Source: Leptospirillum sp. (GTDB taxonomy: Bacteria; Nitrospirota; Leptospirillia; Leptospirillales; Leptospirillaceae). Taken from it: a stretch of DNA of 7,111 bases. Below, in pieces: positions 1 to 5,803 of this stretch (the stretch's first letter is position 1; each line of letters starts with the position of its first letter). The stretch is from positions 1 to 7,111 of the forward strand of contig DAIEST010000220.1 in NCBI GenBank assembly GCA_027346125.1, given 5' to 3'. The translations under genes were made by a program, and so were the position numbers. The notes under the pieces are model-generated. The model saw nothing but the letters and a program-made list of their open reading frames with translations. It was not told where the DNA came from and searched no databases.

Positions 1-88
1 CGATCGATAACCGGATCGGATCGCTGAGCGCGTGCAGGATGTTCGAAAGCCGGAAATCCGTTTCGGATGGATGATACAAGCTCCTCAT
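1..88 (-). CDS. ArsR/SmtB-family transcriptional regulator, N-terminal fragment
   Basis: Only the first 29 codons are inside the window; the gene continues leftward beyond base 1. The peptide starts MRSLYHPSETDF and continues with LSNILHALSDPIRLSI, the signature of the first helices of ArsR-type winged-helix repressors (helix with 'LxxLxHALSDPxRLxIL'). ArsR proteins usually repress their own gene and an adjacent divergent operon until a ligand or oxidant is sensed; that role here is inferred from the gene order. ATG at 86-88 is the only usable start: the two upstream ATGs on this strand run into stops at once. No Shine-Dalgarno sequence is visible, and a CATAAT -10-like box sits 6 bases upstream. 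The recognition helix and any sensing residues lie outside the window, so the signal cannot be guessed. Confidence 0.75.
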   Translation of the reverse strand, partial: MRSLYHPSETDFRLSNILHALSDPIRLSI

Positions 89-94
89 GGAGCC

Positions 95-100
95 ATTATG
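95..100 (-). promoter_or_regulatory. Candidate -10 box for the leftward ArsR gene
   Basis: On the minus strand the bases read CATAAT (5 of 6 to TATAAT), ending 6 bases before the ATG of the regulator. No good -35 is present at 16-18 bases. If used, transcription would start at or next to the A of the ATG, giving a leaderless mRNA, which fits the missing Shine-Dalgarno sequence. Weak evidence on its own. Confidence 0.3.
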
Positions 101-145
101 ACATAACCCGAGTCCGGTAATCTTCTCCGGTCGATTGAAGAGCGG

Positions 146-174
146 TTGACCGGATTTCCATATTGTTCTATATT
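146..174 (+). promoter_or_regulatory. Sigma70-type promoter of the SDR-MDR operon
   Basis: TTGACC (146-151, 5 of 6 to consensus) is separated by exactly 17 bases from TATATT (169-174, 5 of 6). The expected start of transcription is about base 181, which leaves an approximately 80-base leader before the SDR start codon at 261. The -10 element lies inside the 22-bp palindrome at 163-184, so a protein bound there would block RNA polymerase. Confidence 0.7.
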
Positions 175-184
175 TATCGAACAA
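163..184. promoter_or_regulatory. Palindromic operator overlapping the -10 box
   Basis: Two 10-base arms, TTGTTCTATA (163-172) and TATCGAACAA (175-184), are separated by TT and match as an inverted repeat at 9 of 10 positions. A further half-site GAACAA occurs at 187-192. The element lies in the divergent region between the ArsR-type gene and the SDR-MDR operon and covers the -10 box and the predicted transcription start. Size, symmetry and place fit a dimeric winged-helix repressor site. That the neighbouring ArsR protein is the one that binds is an inference. Confidence 0.7.
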
Positions 185-260
185 CGGAACAATTTTGGAA
201 AACGTTCCGGTTTCCGTTGCGCCATGCAGGTGTCCTAACCCATTTCAAAAAGGAAATTCC

Positions 261-1037
261 ATGAAAAACCGGCACACAAGTTTTGAGGATCTCCGGAGAA
301 AGACCTATCTGGTCACCGGCGCATCCTCAGGCATCGGAGCGGCCACAGCCCTGGCCCTGGGATACGCCGGCGCCAATGTGGTACTCGCCGCACGAAGGAT
401 CGAAGCCTGTGAGGAGGTGGCGAAGCAGATCCGGACAGCGGGCGGACAGGCGCTGGTCCTGGATCTTGATGTCAGAGTGGAAGAGACGGTTCGCCAGAGT
501 GTGGAAAAAGCGGTCGGCCATTTCGGCAGACTCGACGGCGCATTCAACAATGCGGGGGTACTGGGAGTTTCCAGACCGCTCCACGAAATCTCCACCGAAG
601 AGATGGAATCCGTATTGCGCACCAACATAATGGGCGTTTTCTGGTCGATGAAATATGAGATCGCCTCCATGTTGTCCAGCGGTGGCGGGGCGATCGTGAA
701 CAACGCATCCATCGCCGCCTCCGTGGCTTTTCCCGGGATTGCCCCCTATAACACCAGCAAACATGGGGTGCTCGGCATCACACGGACCGCAGCCCTCGAA
801 TATTTCAAGCAGGGAATCAGGATCAATGCCGTATGTCCGGGGCCGGTCGAAACGCCCATGGCCGAACTCGCCTTCGGCGGCAAGGAACACCTGAAAGCGG
901 CAATGGCCGGCTCTCCTGGCGGGCGCGCCGGCCGGCCGGACGAGATCGCCCGACCCGTCCTCTTTTTGCTCTCCGGCATGTCCAGCTATCTCAGCGGACA
1001 GGGTCTGACAATCGACGGCGGCTTTACAGTGCAGTAG
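261..1037 (+). CDS. SDR family NAD(P)-dependent oxidoreductase (FabG-like)
   Basis: A 258-residue classical short-chain dehydrogenase of normal length. Visible motifs: cofactor loop TGASSGIG (19-26), NNAG (96-99), the structural Asn at 122, catalytic Ser150, and Tyr163/Lys167 in YNTSK. PGPVETPM (193-200) follows the active site, and the C-terminus has the usual GQGLTIDGG. The AARR stretch after the second beta strand (44-47) favours NADP(H) over NAD(H). The protein should be cytoplasmic, reducing a carbonyl or oxidising an alcohol; the substrate cannot be read from sequence. The start at 261 is chosen because of AAAAAGGA at 246-253 and because the SDR fold begins shortly after it. An in-frame upstream TTG at 195 would add 22 unlikely residues and lies just downstream of the predicted transcription start. 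It is the first gene of an operon with the MDR gene 108 bases downstream, probably repressed through the operator at 163-184. Confidence 0.93.
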   Translation: MKNRHTSFEDLRRKTYLVTGASSGIGAATALALGYAGANVVLAARRIEACEEVAKQIRTAGGQALVLDLDVRVEETVRQSVEKAVGHFGRLDGAFNNAGVLGVSRPLHEISTEEMESVLRTNIMGVFWSMKYEIASMLSSGGGAIVNNASIAASVAFPGIAPYNTSKHGVLGITRTAALEYFKQGIRINAVCPGPVETPMAELAFGGKEHLKAAMAGSPGGRAGRPDEIARPVLFLLSGMSSYLSGQGLTIDGGFTVQ

Positions 1038-1145
1038 CCCGGAACATCGCGACCAGCCGCCCGCGGCGCAGGGCTGCGGGCTTGAGTCCGAAGAGACGGG
1101 AACAGGACAAAAACCCAAACCAGCAATCACTCAGGAGGTTCATTC

Positions 1146-2156
1146 ATGTTGGCATTCGAGATCCGGAACGATTCCGGCAACTGGGATCTTCATCCGGCCA
1201 ACCGTCCGGACCCAAAACTCCGGGACGGGGAAGTCGCCATCAGGATCGAAGCAAGATCCCTCAACTTCCGGGATACCCTGATTCGCAGGGGAACCTACAA
1301 CCCCGCCATGCCCCTCCCTCTCATTCCCCTGTCCGACGGTGCGGGAACGATCGTCGAGGTCGGAGGCAACATACTCCGCACGAAGGTCGGAGATCGCGTG
1401 GCATGCCTCTTTTCGCCCAACTGGATCGAGGGCGAACCGACCCCCTCGAAACTTTTTCCGACCCTGGGGGCCGAAACCGACGGCACCCTGGCCGAATATG
1501 TCGTCCTTCCCGAATCTTCCGTCATTTCCGTCCCCGAACACCTGACAACCGAGGAAGCCGCAACACTCCCCTGCGCCGCTCTCACCGCATGGAATGCCCT
1601 GTTCGACGACATTCTCCCCAAACCGGGAGAGAGAATCCTGATCCAGGGGACAGGCGATGTCGCCCTGTTCGCTCTCCAGTTTGCCGGGATTGCGGGACTC
1701 GAGGCCATCGTCCTGTCCGGCAGCGACGAAAAACTGGAAAAGGTCCTGTCGATGGGGGCTTCCGCGGGAATCAACTATAACAAGACCCCGGATTGGGCCA
1801 GTAAGGTCCTCGACCTGACCGACGGGCAGGGCGTGGAACACGTCATCGAACTGGGCGGCGAAAAAACGTTCTCCCAATCTCTCCAGGCACTGCGGACAAA
1901 TGGGCGGATCAGCGTCATCGGGGGGCTGTCCGGCTTCACGGCAGAGCTCAATCTGGTCCAGGTGATCCGGAAGACCGCCCGACTGAAGGGACTTCTGGTC
2001 GGAAGCAAAATCTCCTTCGAATCGATGAACCGGGCGATCCGCCAACACCGTCTGAAACCGGTCATCGACCGTACGTTTTCTTTTGCAGATTCCCTCCAGG
2101 CGTTCGAGCACAAGGAACACGGGAACCCGTTCGGAAAAATCGTCATCCGCACCTGA
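1146..2156 (+). CDS. Zinc-free MDR family oxidoreductase (quinone-oxidoreductase / alcohol-dehydrogenase-like)
   Basis: A 336-residue medium-chain dehydrogenase/reductase, full length for the family. The N-terminal GroES-like domain (about 1-130) contains SLNFRDTLIRRG (38-49), where zinc enzymes carry the catalytic Cys. It also has SDGAGTIVEVG (63-73) and KVGDRV (80-85), and it lacks the four-Cys structural zinc loop. The Rossmann domain carries QGTGDVALFALQFA (167-180). Relatives with this pattern (the MDR7-like group, often annotated 'NAD(P)-dependent alcohol dehydrogenase') normally read GTGGV; here the second of the paired glycines is Asp171, one base change from Gly. The C-terminus NPFGKIVIR is typical. 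The start is fixed by AGGAGG at 1133-1138, 7 bases before ATG. The gap after the SDR gene holds a GC-rich inverted repeat (arms 1059-1064 and 1076-1081) but no T-tract, so cotranscription is likely. Substrate unknown; a role in aldehyde, quinone or electrophile reduction is inferred from the family and the ArsR-type context. Confidence 0.92.
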   Translation: MLAFEIRNDSGNWDLHPANRPDPKLRDGEVAIRIEARSLNFRDTLIRRGTYNPAMPLPLIPLSDGAGTIVEVGGNILRTKVGDRVACLFSPNWIEGEPTPSKLFPTLGAETDGTLAEYVVLPESSVISVPEHLTTEEAATLPCAALTAWNALFDDILPKPGERILIQGTGDVALFALQFAGIAGLEAIVLSGSDEKLEKVLSMGASAGINYNKTPDWASKVLDLTDGQGVEHVIELGGEKTFSQSLQALRTNGRISVIGGLSGFTAELNLVQVIRKTARLKGLLVGSKISFESMNRAIRQHRLKPVIDRTFSFADSLQAFEHKEHGNPFGKIVIRT

Positions 2157-2167
2157 CGATCGGCACT

Positions 2168-2204
2168 ACGGTGGGGGAAAGTTCCGAAACGCTTTCCCCA
2201 CCGT
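2168..2204. terminator. Hairpin terminator between convergent genes
   Basis: ACGGTGGGGGAAAG (2168-2181) pairs with CTTTCCCCACCGT (2192-2204) to give a 13-bp stem with one bulged G and a 10-base loop. It lies just after the MDR stop codon (2154-2156) and 38 bases past the stop of the leftward barrel gene, so it can serve both strands. No strong T-run follows on either strand, so it may be an imperfect intrinsic terminator. Confidence 0.65.
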
Positions 2205-2242
2205 CTCCCCCTTGCCGGCCCCGAACACCGAAGAACGATTGC

Positions 2243-3364
2243 CTACCTGGCGACCACGTCTCCTCCGTGCGGCCCCCAATACCAGTAGATCGAAAAATTC
2301 GGGGCGATCGACTGGTATTCGTTCGTTCCCGCGACCGGCAGCAGAACGCCTGCCGAAAAAATGAGATTCCGGGTCAGGTTCGCTTCCACCGTCGGCTGCA
2401 ATCCCCAGACATTGAACGGTCCGGCCAGGGTTCCATGGCCGTTCACGGGGAGACCGTCGACACTGAAGGGCAGTCCGGACATTCCCACGAATTCGAGAAT
2501 GTATCCCAATCCATGCCGGTCATTGACGATATTTTCGACCCCGAACCGGTACTGCAGCAAATCCCCGTACTGGACCAGCGGAGAACCCTGCACCCCCGGA
2601 ATCGTGCCGTGATTCGGAATATCGAAGGTATAGAAGAAGTCGGCGTAAAGACGGAACGGCTTCTCGATCTTTCTCATGAGAAGAGCCGGAGTGATCCCCG
2701 GCACCCCGAAATGGGTCGAGGGGATCCGGGCCAGGGGAGGCATTCCTCCCGGAATGACCGGCGTTCCCGCCCATTGGCTCGTCGGCAGGGTGAGATGCAT
2801 GGCGAACGCCATCGACGGAAGGGCGCTGTCCGGATGCTGGACCCAGAACCGGTATTTGATCTCCATCGTGAGATCCGACAGCCCGTTCCCGTCTCGCGCG
2901 ACATTGCCAAAGGAAGACCATGTCGAAATCATCGACGGAAAAATCGTGAACTGGGTGTTGTCGGTGAGCCCCACGCCGACCTCCGCCAGGGAGAGCAGTT
3001 GGGTCCGGTAGAACCCCGACGGCAGGGACTGGATGCCTCCGGCTCCGTTGTACTGGGCCTGGACAAACCGTCCATAGAAGAAAGGCCGGATGTAGAACTC
3101 TCCCGGCGGAGCCGTGTCCGCCATGGGGATGAGCTCCGGACCGGCGGAAAGGGGGTTCCACATCTTGCGGTAGGCCGCCAGAGCATCGGGGCCGTTCCAG
3201 GACAAAGCAGGTTCCGTCGACTGAGTCACCGGATCATGAAGAGATTTGCTCACGTTTTTCTTTCCGCTTCCAGTTTCCCCGGCATGACCCACTCCGACTT
3301 CTGCCAACAGGAGCATCACCAACAGAAAAGACTTCAGGAACAGTTTTCCGGTCACAATACGCAT
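2243..3364 (-). CDS. Secreted outer-membrane beta-barrel protein (Phenol_MetA_deg-like transporter family)
   Basis: A 373-residue exported protein. Residues 1-28 form a Sec signal peptide: Arg2/Lys7/Lys11, a hydrophobic core around 8-26, and a cleavage site after GHA at 26-28. The mature part is rich in alternating aromatic/hydrophobic strands. LAEVGVGLTDNTQFTIFP, then GLSDLTMEIKYRFW, then AMHLTLPTSQW follow the order seen in the MetA-pathway phenol-degradation / 'transporter' barrel family (PF13557 type). The final strand NFSIYWYW sits close to the C-terminus. The expected location is the outer membrane; the transported molecule is unknown, and the family name does not imply phenol degradation. 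The start at 3364 is chosen because of AAGGAGAG (3371-3378), 6 bases upstream, and because the signal peptide begins there; a longer in-frame reading from 3436 adds 24 residues without signal character. The gene follows the MOT1-type transporter gene by 91 bases on the same strand, suggesting a shared transcript. Confidence 0.8.
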   Translation of the reverse strand: MRIVTGKLFLKSFLLVMLLLAEVGVGHAGETGSGKKNVSKSLHDPVTQSTEPALSWNGPDALAAYRKMWNPLSAGPELIPMADTAPPGEFYIRPFFYGRFVQAQYNGAGGIQSLPSGFYRTQLLSLAEVGVGLTDNTQFTIFPSMISTWSSFGNVARDGNGLSDLTMEIKYRFWVQHPDSALPSMAFAMHLTLPTSQWAGTPVIPGGMPPLARIPSTHFGVPGITPALLMRKIEKPFRLYADFFYTFDIPNHGTIPGVQGSPLVQYGDLLQYRFGVENIVNDRHGLGYILEFVGMSGLPFSVDGLPVNGHGTLAGPFNVWGLQPTVEANLTRNLIFSAGVLLPVAGTNEYQSIAPNFSIYWYWGPHGGDVVAR

Positions 3365-3401
3365 TTCGGACTCTCCTTCACACGCTGGGAGGACACCTTT
3401 A

Positions 3402-3425
3402 TTCCATGGGACGGGGCTTCCATGG
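3402..3425. repeat. Direct repeat TTCCATGG x2 upstream of the barrel gene
   Basis: TTCCATGG occurs at 3402-3409 and 3418-3425, with starts 16 bases apart, in the short gap between the transporter stop and the barrel-protein start. Each copy contains the palindrome CCATGG, so the pair can also fold as a hairpin. It could be a regulator site or an RNA structure separating expression of the two genes; no function is shown. Confidence 0.35.
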
Positions 3426-3455
3426 ACAATGGACACAAGAGATCAGGAAAACCTC

Positions 3456-3854
3456 TCAGGGCGCCCGTGGGGAGGGATACGCGAATCGGACGGAAACCGG
3501 AAAACAATGGGGCACATCGCACGGAAAGCTCCGGAGACGGGACGGATCAACACTCCAGAGATCGGGCAGGACGCTTTGAGGCAGGGAGGAAAACCGGTCG
3601 TGAATCTCGAGGGACGGCAAGGGAAAGGAGATTGCCCGGGACAGCTGTTCCGGGCAGCCTGGAGAAAGGCAGGAAAAATGTGTCGGGGGAGCCCGGAACG
3701 GACCGGAAAACGGGTACCCCTGAGTGGTGCACCCGACAAGCACAGCCAGAAGAAGACCCGCGAGCACCGGTCCCGCATACCGGAGAACGGAAAAACCCGC
3801 CGGGAACGATTCCGGTTCTCCCGGGAAATCTCCTGCCTTTTCGGGTTTCTTCAT
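3456..3854 (-). CDS. Alternative reading: separate small lipoprotein (132 aa)
   Basis: This is the distal part of the transporter frame read from its internal ATG (3852-3854). The peptide begins MKKPEKAGDF, has a positively charged Arg-Tyr before a hydrophobic run (about 27-41), and then the lipobox LVGC with Cys42 as the lipidation residue. A Pro/Ser/Phe-rich tail without transmembrane segments follows. Codons show the high third-position GC of a real gene. In the neighbouring frame, a 27-codon stretch from an ATG at 3934 ends in a TGA that overlaps this ATG as ATGA, the usual sign of translational coupling. A strong AAGGAGG lies at 3871-3877, but 16 bases away, which is too far for this ATG. 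A free lipoprotein would sit on the inner or outer membrane facing the periplasm. Cys42 is inside the 542-residue frame if no separate start is used. I recognise no family. Confidence 0.4.
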   Translation of the reverse strand: MKKPEKAGDFPGEPESFPAGFSVLRYAGPVLAGLLLAVLVGCTTQGYPFSGPFRAPPTHFSCLSPGCPEQLSRAISFPLPSLEIHDRFSSLPQSVLPDLWSVDPSRLRSFPCDVPHCFPVSVRFAYPSPRAP

Positions 3855-5084
3855 TCCCGAACGACATAAACCTCCTTCTCCCGGCGGGGAAGACTGTTCC
3901 AGCAGTTCTGGACGGAACGCGCATTGTCCGACATCAATCTTCTGGTGGAAAAAAGAAGCGCTCTTTCCTCCCCCGGGGCTCCCGTCCGGACCGTCGGGAA
4001 CCAGGGCGCCGACAAAAAAGAAGACGGGCAGCAGAAGGGAAAGGACCGCCAGCACCGGAAGGCCCGAGAGAGCCAGGAATCCGGGGAGCAGACTGCCGAG
4101 CACCTGCCAGTATCCGTCCGGATCCTTTCCCCGGACTGCCGTTCCGGACTGGACGCGGCCAAGAAGAGTCTGGATCAGCCCCACCCCGCCCAGAATCATA
4201 AACCAGAAGGCTTCCCCCGGCATCGACGCCGGAGGAGGAACCTCTCTCAAAAGGACTCCGGAGACAACCAGCACGCTTCCCGCCAGAAGAGGCGTCACCA
4301 GCGAGCGGACCTCCAGCCGGCGATAGTAGCGGAAAGCCCCGGAACCGTGGCAGACGGGAAAGGCCCCTATCATCCCGCCCAGAATATCCAGGAGTCCCAG
4401 CGAACAGGCCAGAGACCGCTCCCCCAGAAAGAGCGGGGATGCCGCCCTCTCCGCCTGGAGCCGTCCGGAAGAAGCGTTCGATTCCTCCACCGACAGAATC
4501 AATCCGTTCACCAATGTCACGGGTATCTGGGGAATCACCAAAAGCGCCGCCTCAAACCAGTCGGGAAGAAAAAGACCCGAAAGCCCCCGGGAGAAGATCC
4601 CTGAAAGCGAGGGGAAGAACAGGGGGAGAAAGACAATAAACCCTGCGATCGCGACAATAAGCCGGACATAGAGGTCCACCAAGCTCCGGAACAGCTTCTT
4701 CCGGGAAGGCGTCAGACCGGAACTGATCCTGGAGATCCAGCCGCTGGCCCCCAGAAAAACCAGGATTCCCCCCATGACAAACGAGGATTCCTCGATCGAC
4801 GCCGAAGTCGGATGGAACACCAGGCAGAGAAACGCAAGAACCTTGAGAGGCTGGACCGGCAGAGGAGTCCGGTAGAGGAAGGCACTGGCCCAGTAGGCCA
4901 GTCCGGCGAGGAGAAGAGAGGCTCCCAGCGAGGAGGCCGGAGTCGTTCCTTGCCCGTCGGCGACAAGGACAAAAACGGAACCGAGAAAGAGAACGTCCAG
5001 CAGGGCGGCGATCACTTCCCCGAGCCGACCGGCTCCGGTTCGGCTTCCATTTTTCGTGCTGGAACATTCCATGATTCGGCCCAC
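3456..5084 (-). CDS. MOT1-family molybdate/sulfate-type transporter with lipoprotein-like C-terminal extension
   Basis: An uninterrupted 542-residue frame. Residues about 21-365 form a polytopic inner-membrane transporter of the MOT1 type (PF16983-like). Family signatures are PLPVQPLKVLA (74-84), IPQIPVTLVNGLI (184-196) and PVCHGSGAFRYYRR (243-256), the last corresponding to the family's 'CHGxGG' motif. Known members import molybdate and are related to SulP sulfate permeases; the anion here is inferred. The family ends near residue 365-390. After a Gly/Pro-rich link (363-374), the frame continues with a segment of unclear reality (375-410). It then enters a module that starts at Met411, has a hydrophobic stretch ending in the lipobox LVGC (Cys452), and closes with about 90 Pro/Ser-rich residues. 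The start is GTG at 5084, with AAGGG 6 bases upstream; ATG at 5072 is the alternative. The true stop or fusion state is the main doubt: third-position GC drops over about 375-410, while the -1/+1 neighbouring frame there looks more coding-like. Confidence 0.8.
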   Translation of the reverse strand: MGRIMECSSTKNGSRTGAGRLGEVIAALLDVLFLGSVFVLVADGQGTTPASSLGASLLLAGLAYWASAFLYRTPLPVQPLKVLAFLCLVFHPTSASIEESSFVMGGILVFLGASGWISRISSGLTPSRKKLFRSLVDLYVRLIVAIAGFIVFLPLFFPSLSGIFSRGLSGLFLPDWFEAALLVIPQIPVTLVNGLILSVEESNASSGRLQAERAASPLFLGERSLACSLGLLDILGGMIGAFPVCHGSGAFRYYRRLEVRSLVTPLLAGSVLVVSGVLLREVPPPASMPGEAFWFMILGGVGLIQTLLGRVQSGTAVRGKDPDGYWQVLGSLLPGFLALSGLPVLAVLSLLLPVFFFVGALVPDGPDGSPGGGKSASFFHQKIDVGQCAFRPELLEQSSPPGEGGLCRSGMKKPEKAGDFPGEPESFPAGFSVLRYAGPVLAGLLLAVLVGCTTQGYPFSGPFRAPPTHFSCLSPGCPEQLSRAISFPLPSLEIHDRFSSLPQSVLPDLWSVDPSRLRSFPCDVPHCFPVSVRFAYPSPRAP

Positions 5085-5404
5085 CGGACACCCTTGTACT
5101 TACAAACCTCCCGCACGAGGGCTGCACGAGAAGAAGGGTCCGGCACGGAACCGTCGGCGGGAAGCGCACCATTGCGGTAAAACCGTTCCGGGAAAAAAAT
5201 GCAAAGAACTGAAAAGAACGGAAAGAACGATCGAGATAGACGGGAAGAACCTGCTGCGGTTCGCATTGTCTTAAGCAAACATCGTGCCTTCCTTCAATCG
5301 GAAGATCGGACGAAGAAAACCCTTCACTATAGCCGATTCCGTCCTTCTCCGACCGGGAGAGACCCGAGATAGCCCTCCTGAAAGAAGTCTTCATCTAAAC
5401 AAAT

Positions 5405-5433
5405 TTGTCATACATGATACAAAAAAATAAAAA
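5405..5433 (+). promoter_or_regulatory. Candidate rightward promoter in AT-rich island
   Basis: TTGTCA (5405-5410, 5 of 6) is followed after 17 bases by TAAAAA (5428-5433, 4 of 6). The surrounding 45 bases are far more AT-rich than the rest of the window. A Shine-Dalgarno-like AGGGGGA lies at 5488-5494 before an ATG at 5505, but the frame that follows is doubtful, so the product may be a non-coding RNA or nothing. AT-rich DNA gives chance matches easily. Confidence 0.3.
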
Positions 5434-5478
5434 CTGCAAAAGAACGATCGCCATGACATTCCGGAAGAAGCGTTCTTT
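5421..5478 (-). terminator. Terminator-like inverted repeat plus T-rich tract (leftward)
   Basis: AAAGAACG (5439-5446) and CGTTCTTT (5471-5478) are perfect 8-bp inverted arms around a 24-base loop. Read leftward, the second arm runs directly into a T-rich stretch (TTTTGCAG, then TTTTTATTTTTTT, to 5421). It would end a leftward transcript such as one carrying the 20-residue peptide about 265 bases upstream. The long loop makes it weaker than a standard terminator. Confidence 0.4.
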
Positions 5479-5740
5479 CCCCTCCAGATAGGGGGAGTCG
5501 CTCCATGAATCGGATGAAGGCCCGGGACAGAACGTCCGGGTGGAATGACTGGAATAATATGGAAAAGACTCGCGGGAGAAAGGAAGGAGAGAGCGGCGTG
5601 CGGCATATGGACAGTTCCCGGCTGGATGTCGGAAACCCGTCGTGCATGTCCGTCCGGGAAAGCTCGCAGAATAGCGAAGCCCCGGGACCAAAGGACCGGG
5701 ATGCAGTGTTCCGGAGCCTTGCGGACAAACGGCCTTTCCC

Positions 5741-5803
5741 TTACCCGTTCAGAATCGCTCCCGCACAGATCAAGACTGCCAGAATCGCCAAAATGACCTT
5801 CAT
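5741..5803 (-). CDS. Tiny hydrophobic membrane peptide (20 aa)
   Basis: The frame encodes MKVILAILAVLICAGAILNG followed by TAA. One Lys after the start is followed by about 16 almost purely aliphatic residues, enough for one short transmembrane helix, and a polar end. GGAGG at 5809-5813 lies 5 bases before ATG inside a purine-rich GGGAGGGG, one of the best ribosome-binding sites in the window. No other gene in the area uses it. Size and composition resemble very small membrane peptides, including Ibs-type toxins of type I toxin-antitoxin loci (18-19 residues), and also free signal-like peptides; no sequence family is recognised. The Cys (residue 13) lies within the hydrophobic run and is not a standard lipobox with a following mature protein. 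Ribosome-binding site and composition support translation; toxicity is only a possibility. Confidence 0.5.
   Translation of the reverse strand: MKVILAILAVLICAGAILNG

Noticed and set aside
195..260. 22-residue N-terminal extension of the first SDR
   Set aside because: The start would be TTG without a ribosome-binding site and close to the predicted transcription start; ATG at 261 has AAAAAGGA and fits the family length.
2243..3364. LAEVGVG occurring twice in the barrel protein (signal peptide and first strands)
   Set aside because: The two copies use different codons and sit in unrelated contexts, so this looks like coincidence and not a duplication.
3547..3867. Minus-strand frame starting at ATG 3867 just after AAGGAGG
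   Set aside because: Spacing of only 3 bases is poor, and the product (Pro/Arg/Ser-rich) is a shadow of the lipoprotein module, which has the better signal sequence and codon pattern.
2171..4201. Very long plus-strand open frame (676 codons, GTG start) across the barrel and transporter genes
   Set aside because: It is antisense to two well-supported genes, very rich in Arg, Pro, Gly and His as expected of a shadow frame in GC-rich DNA, starts inside the terminator hairpin and shows no domain.
5012..5278. Minus-strand 88-codon frame with TTG start overlapping the transporter start
   Set aside because: Some stretches look protein-like, but it has no Shine-Dalgarno sequence, overlaps the transporter start by 73 bases and shows no known family; more likely leader sequence.
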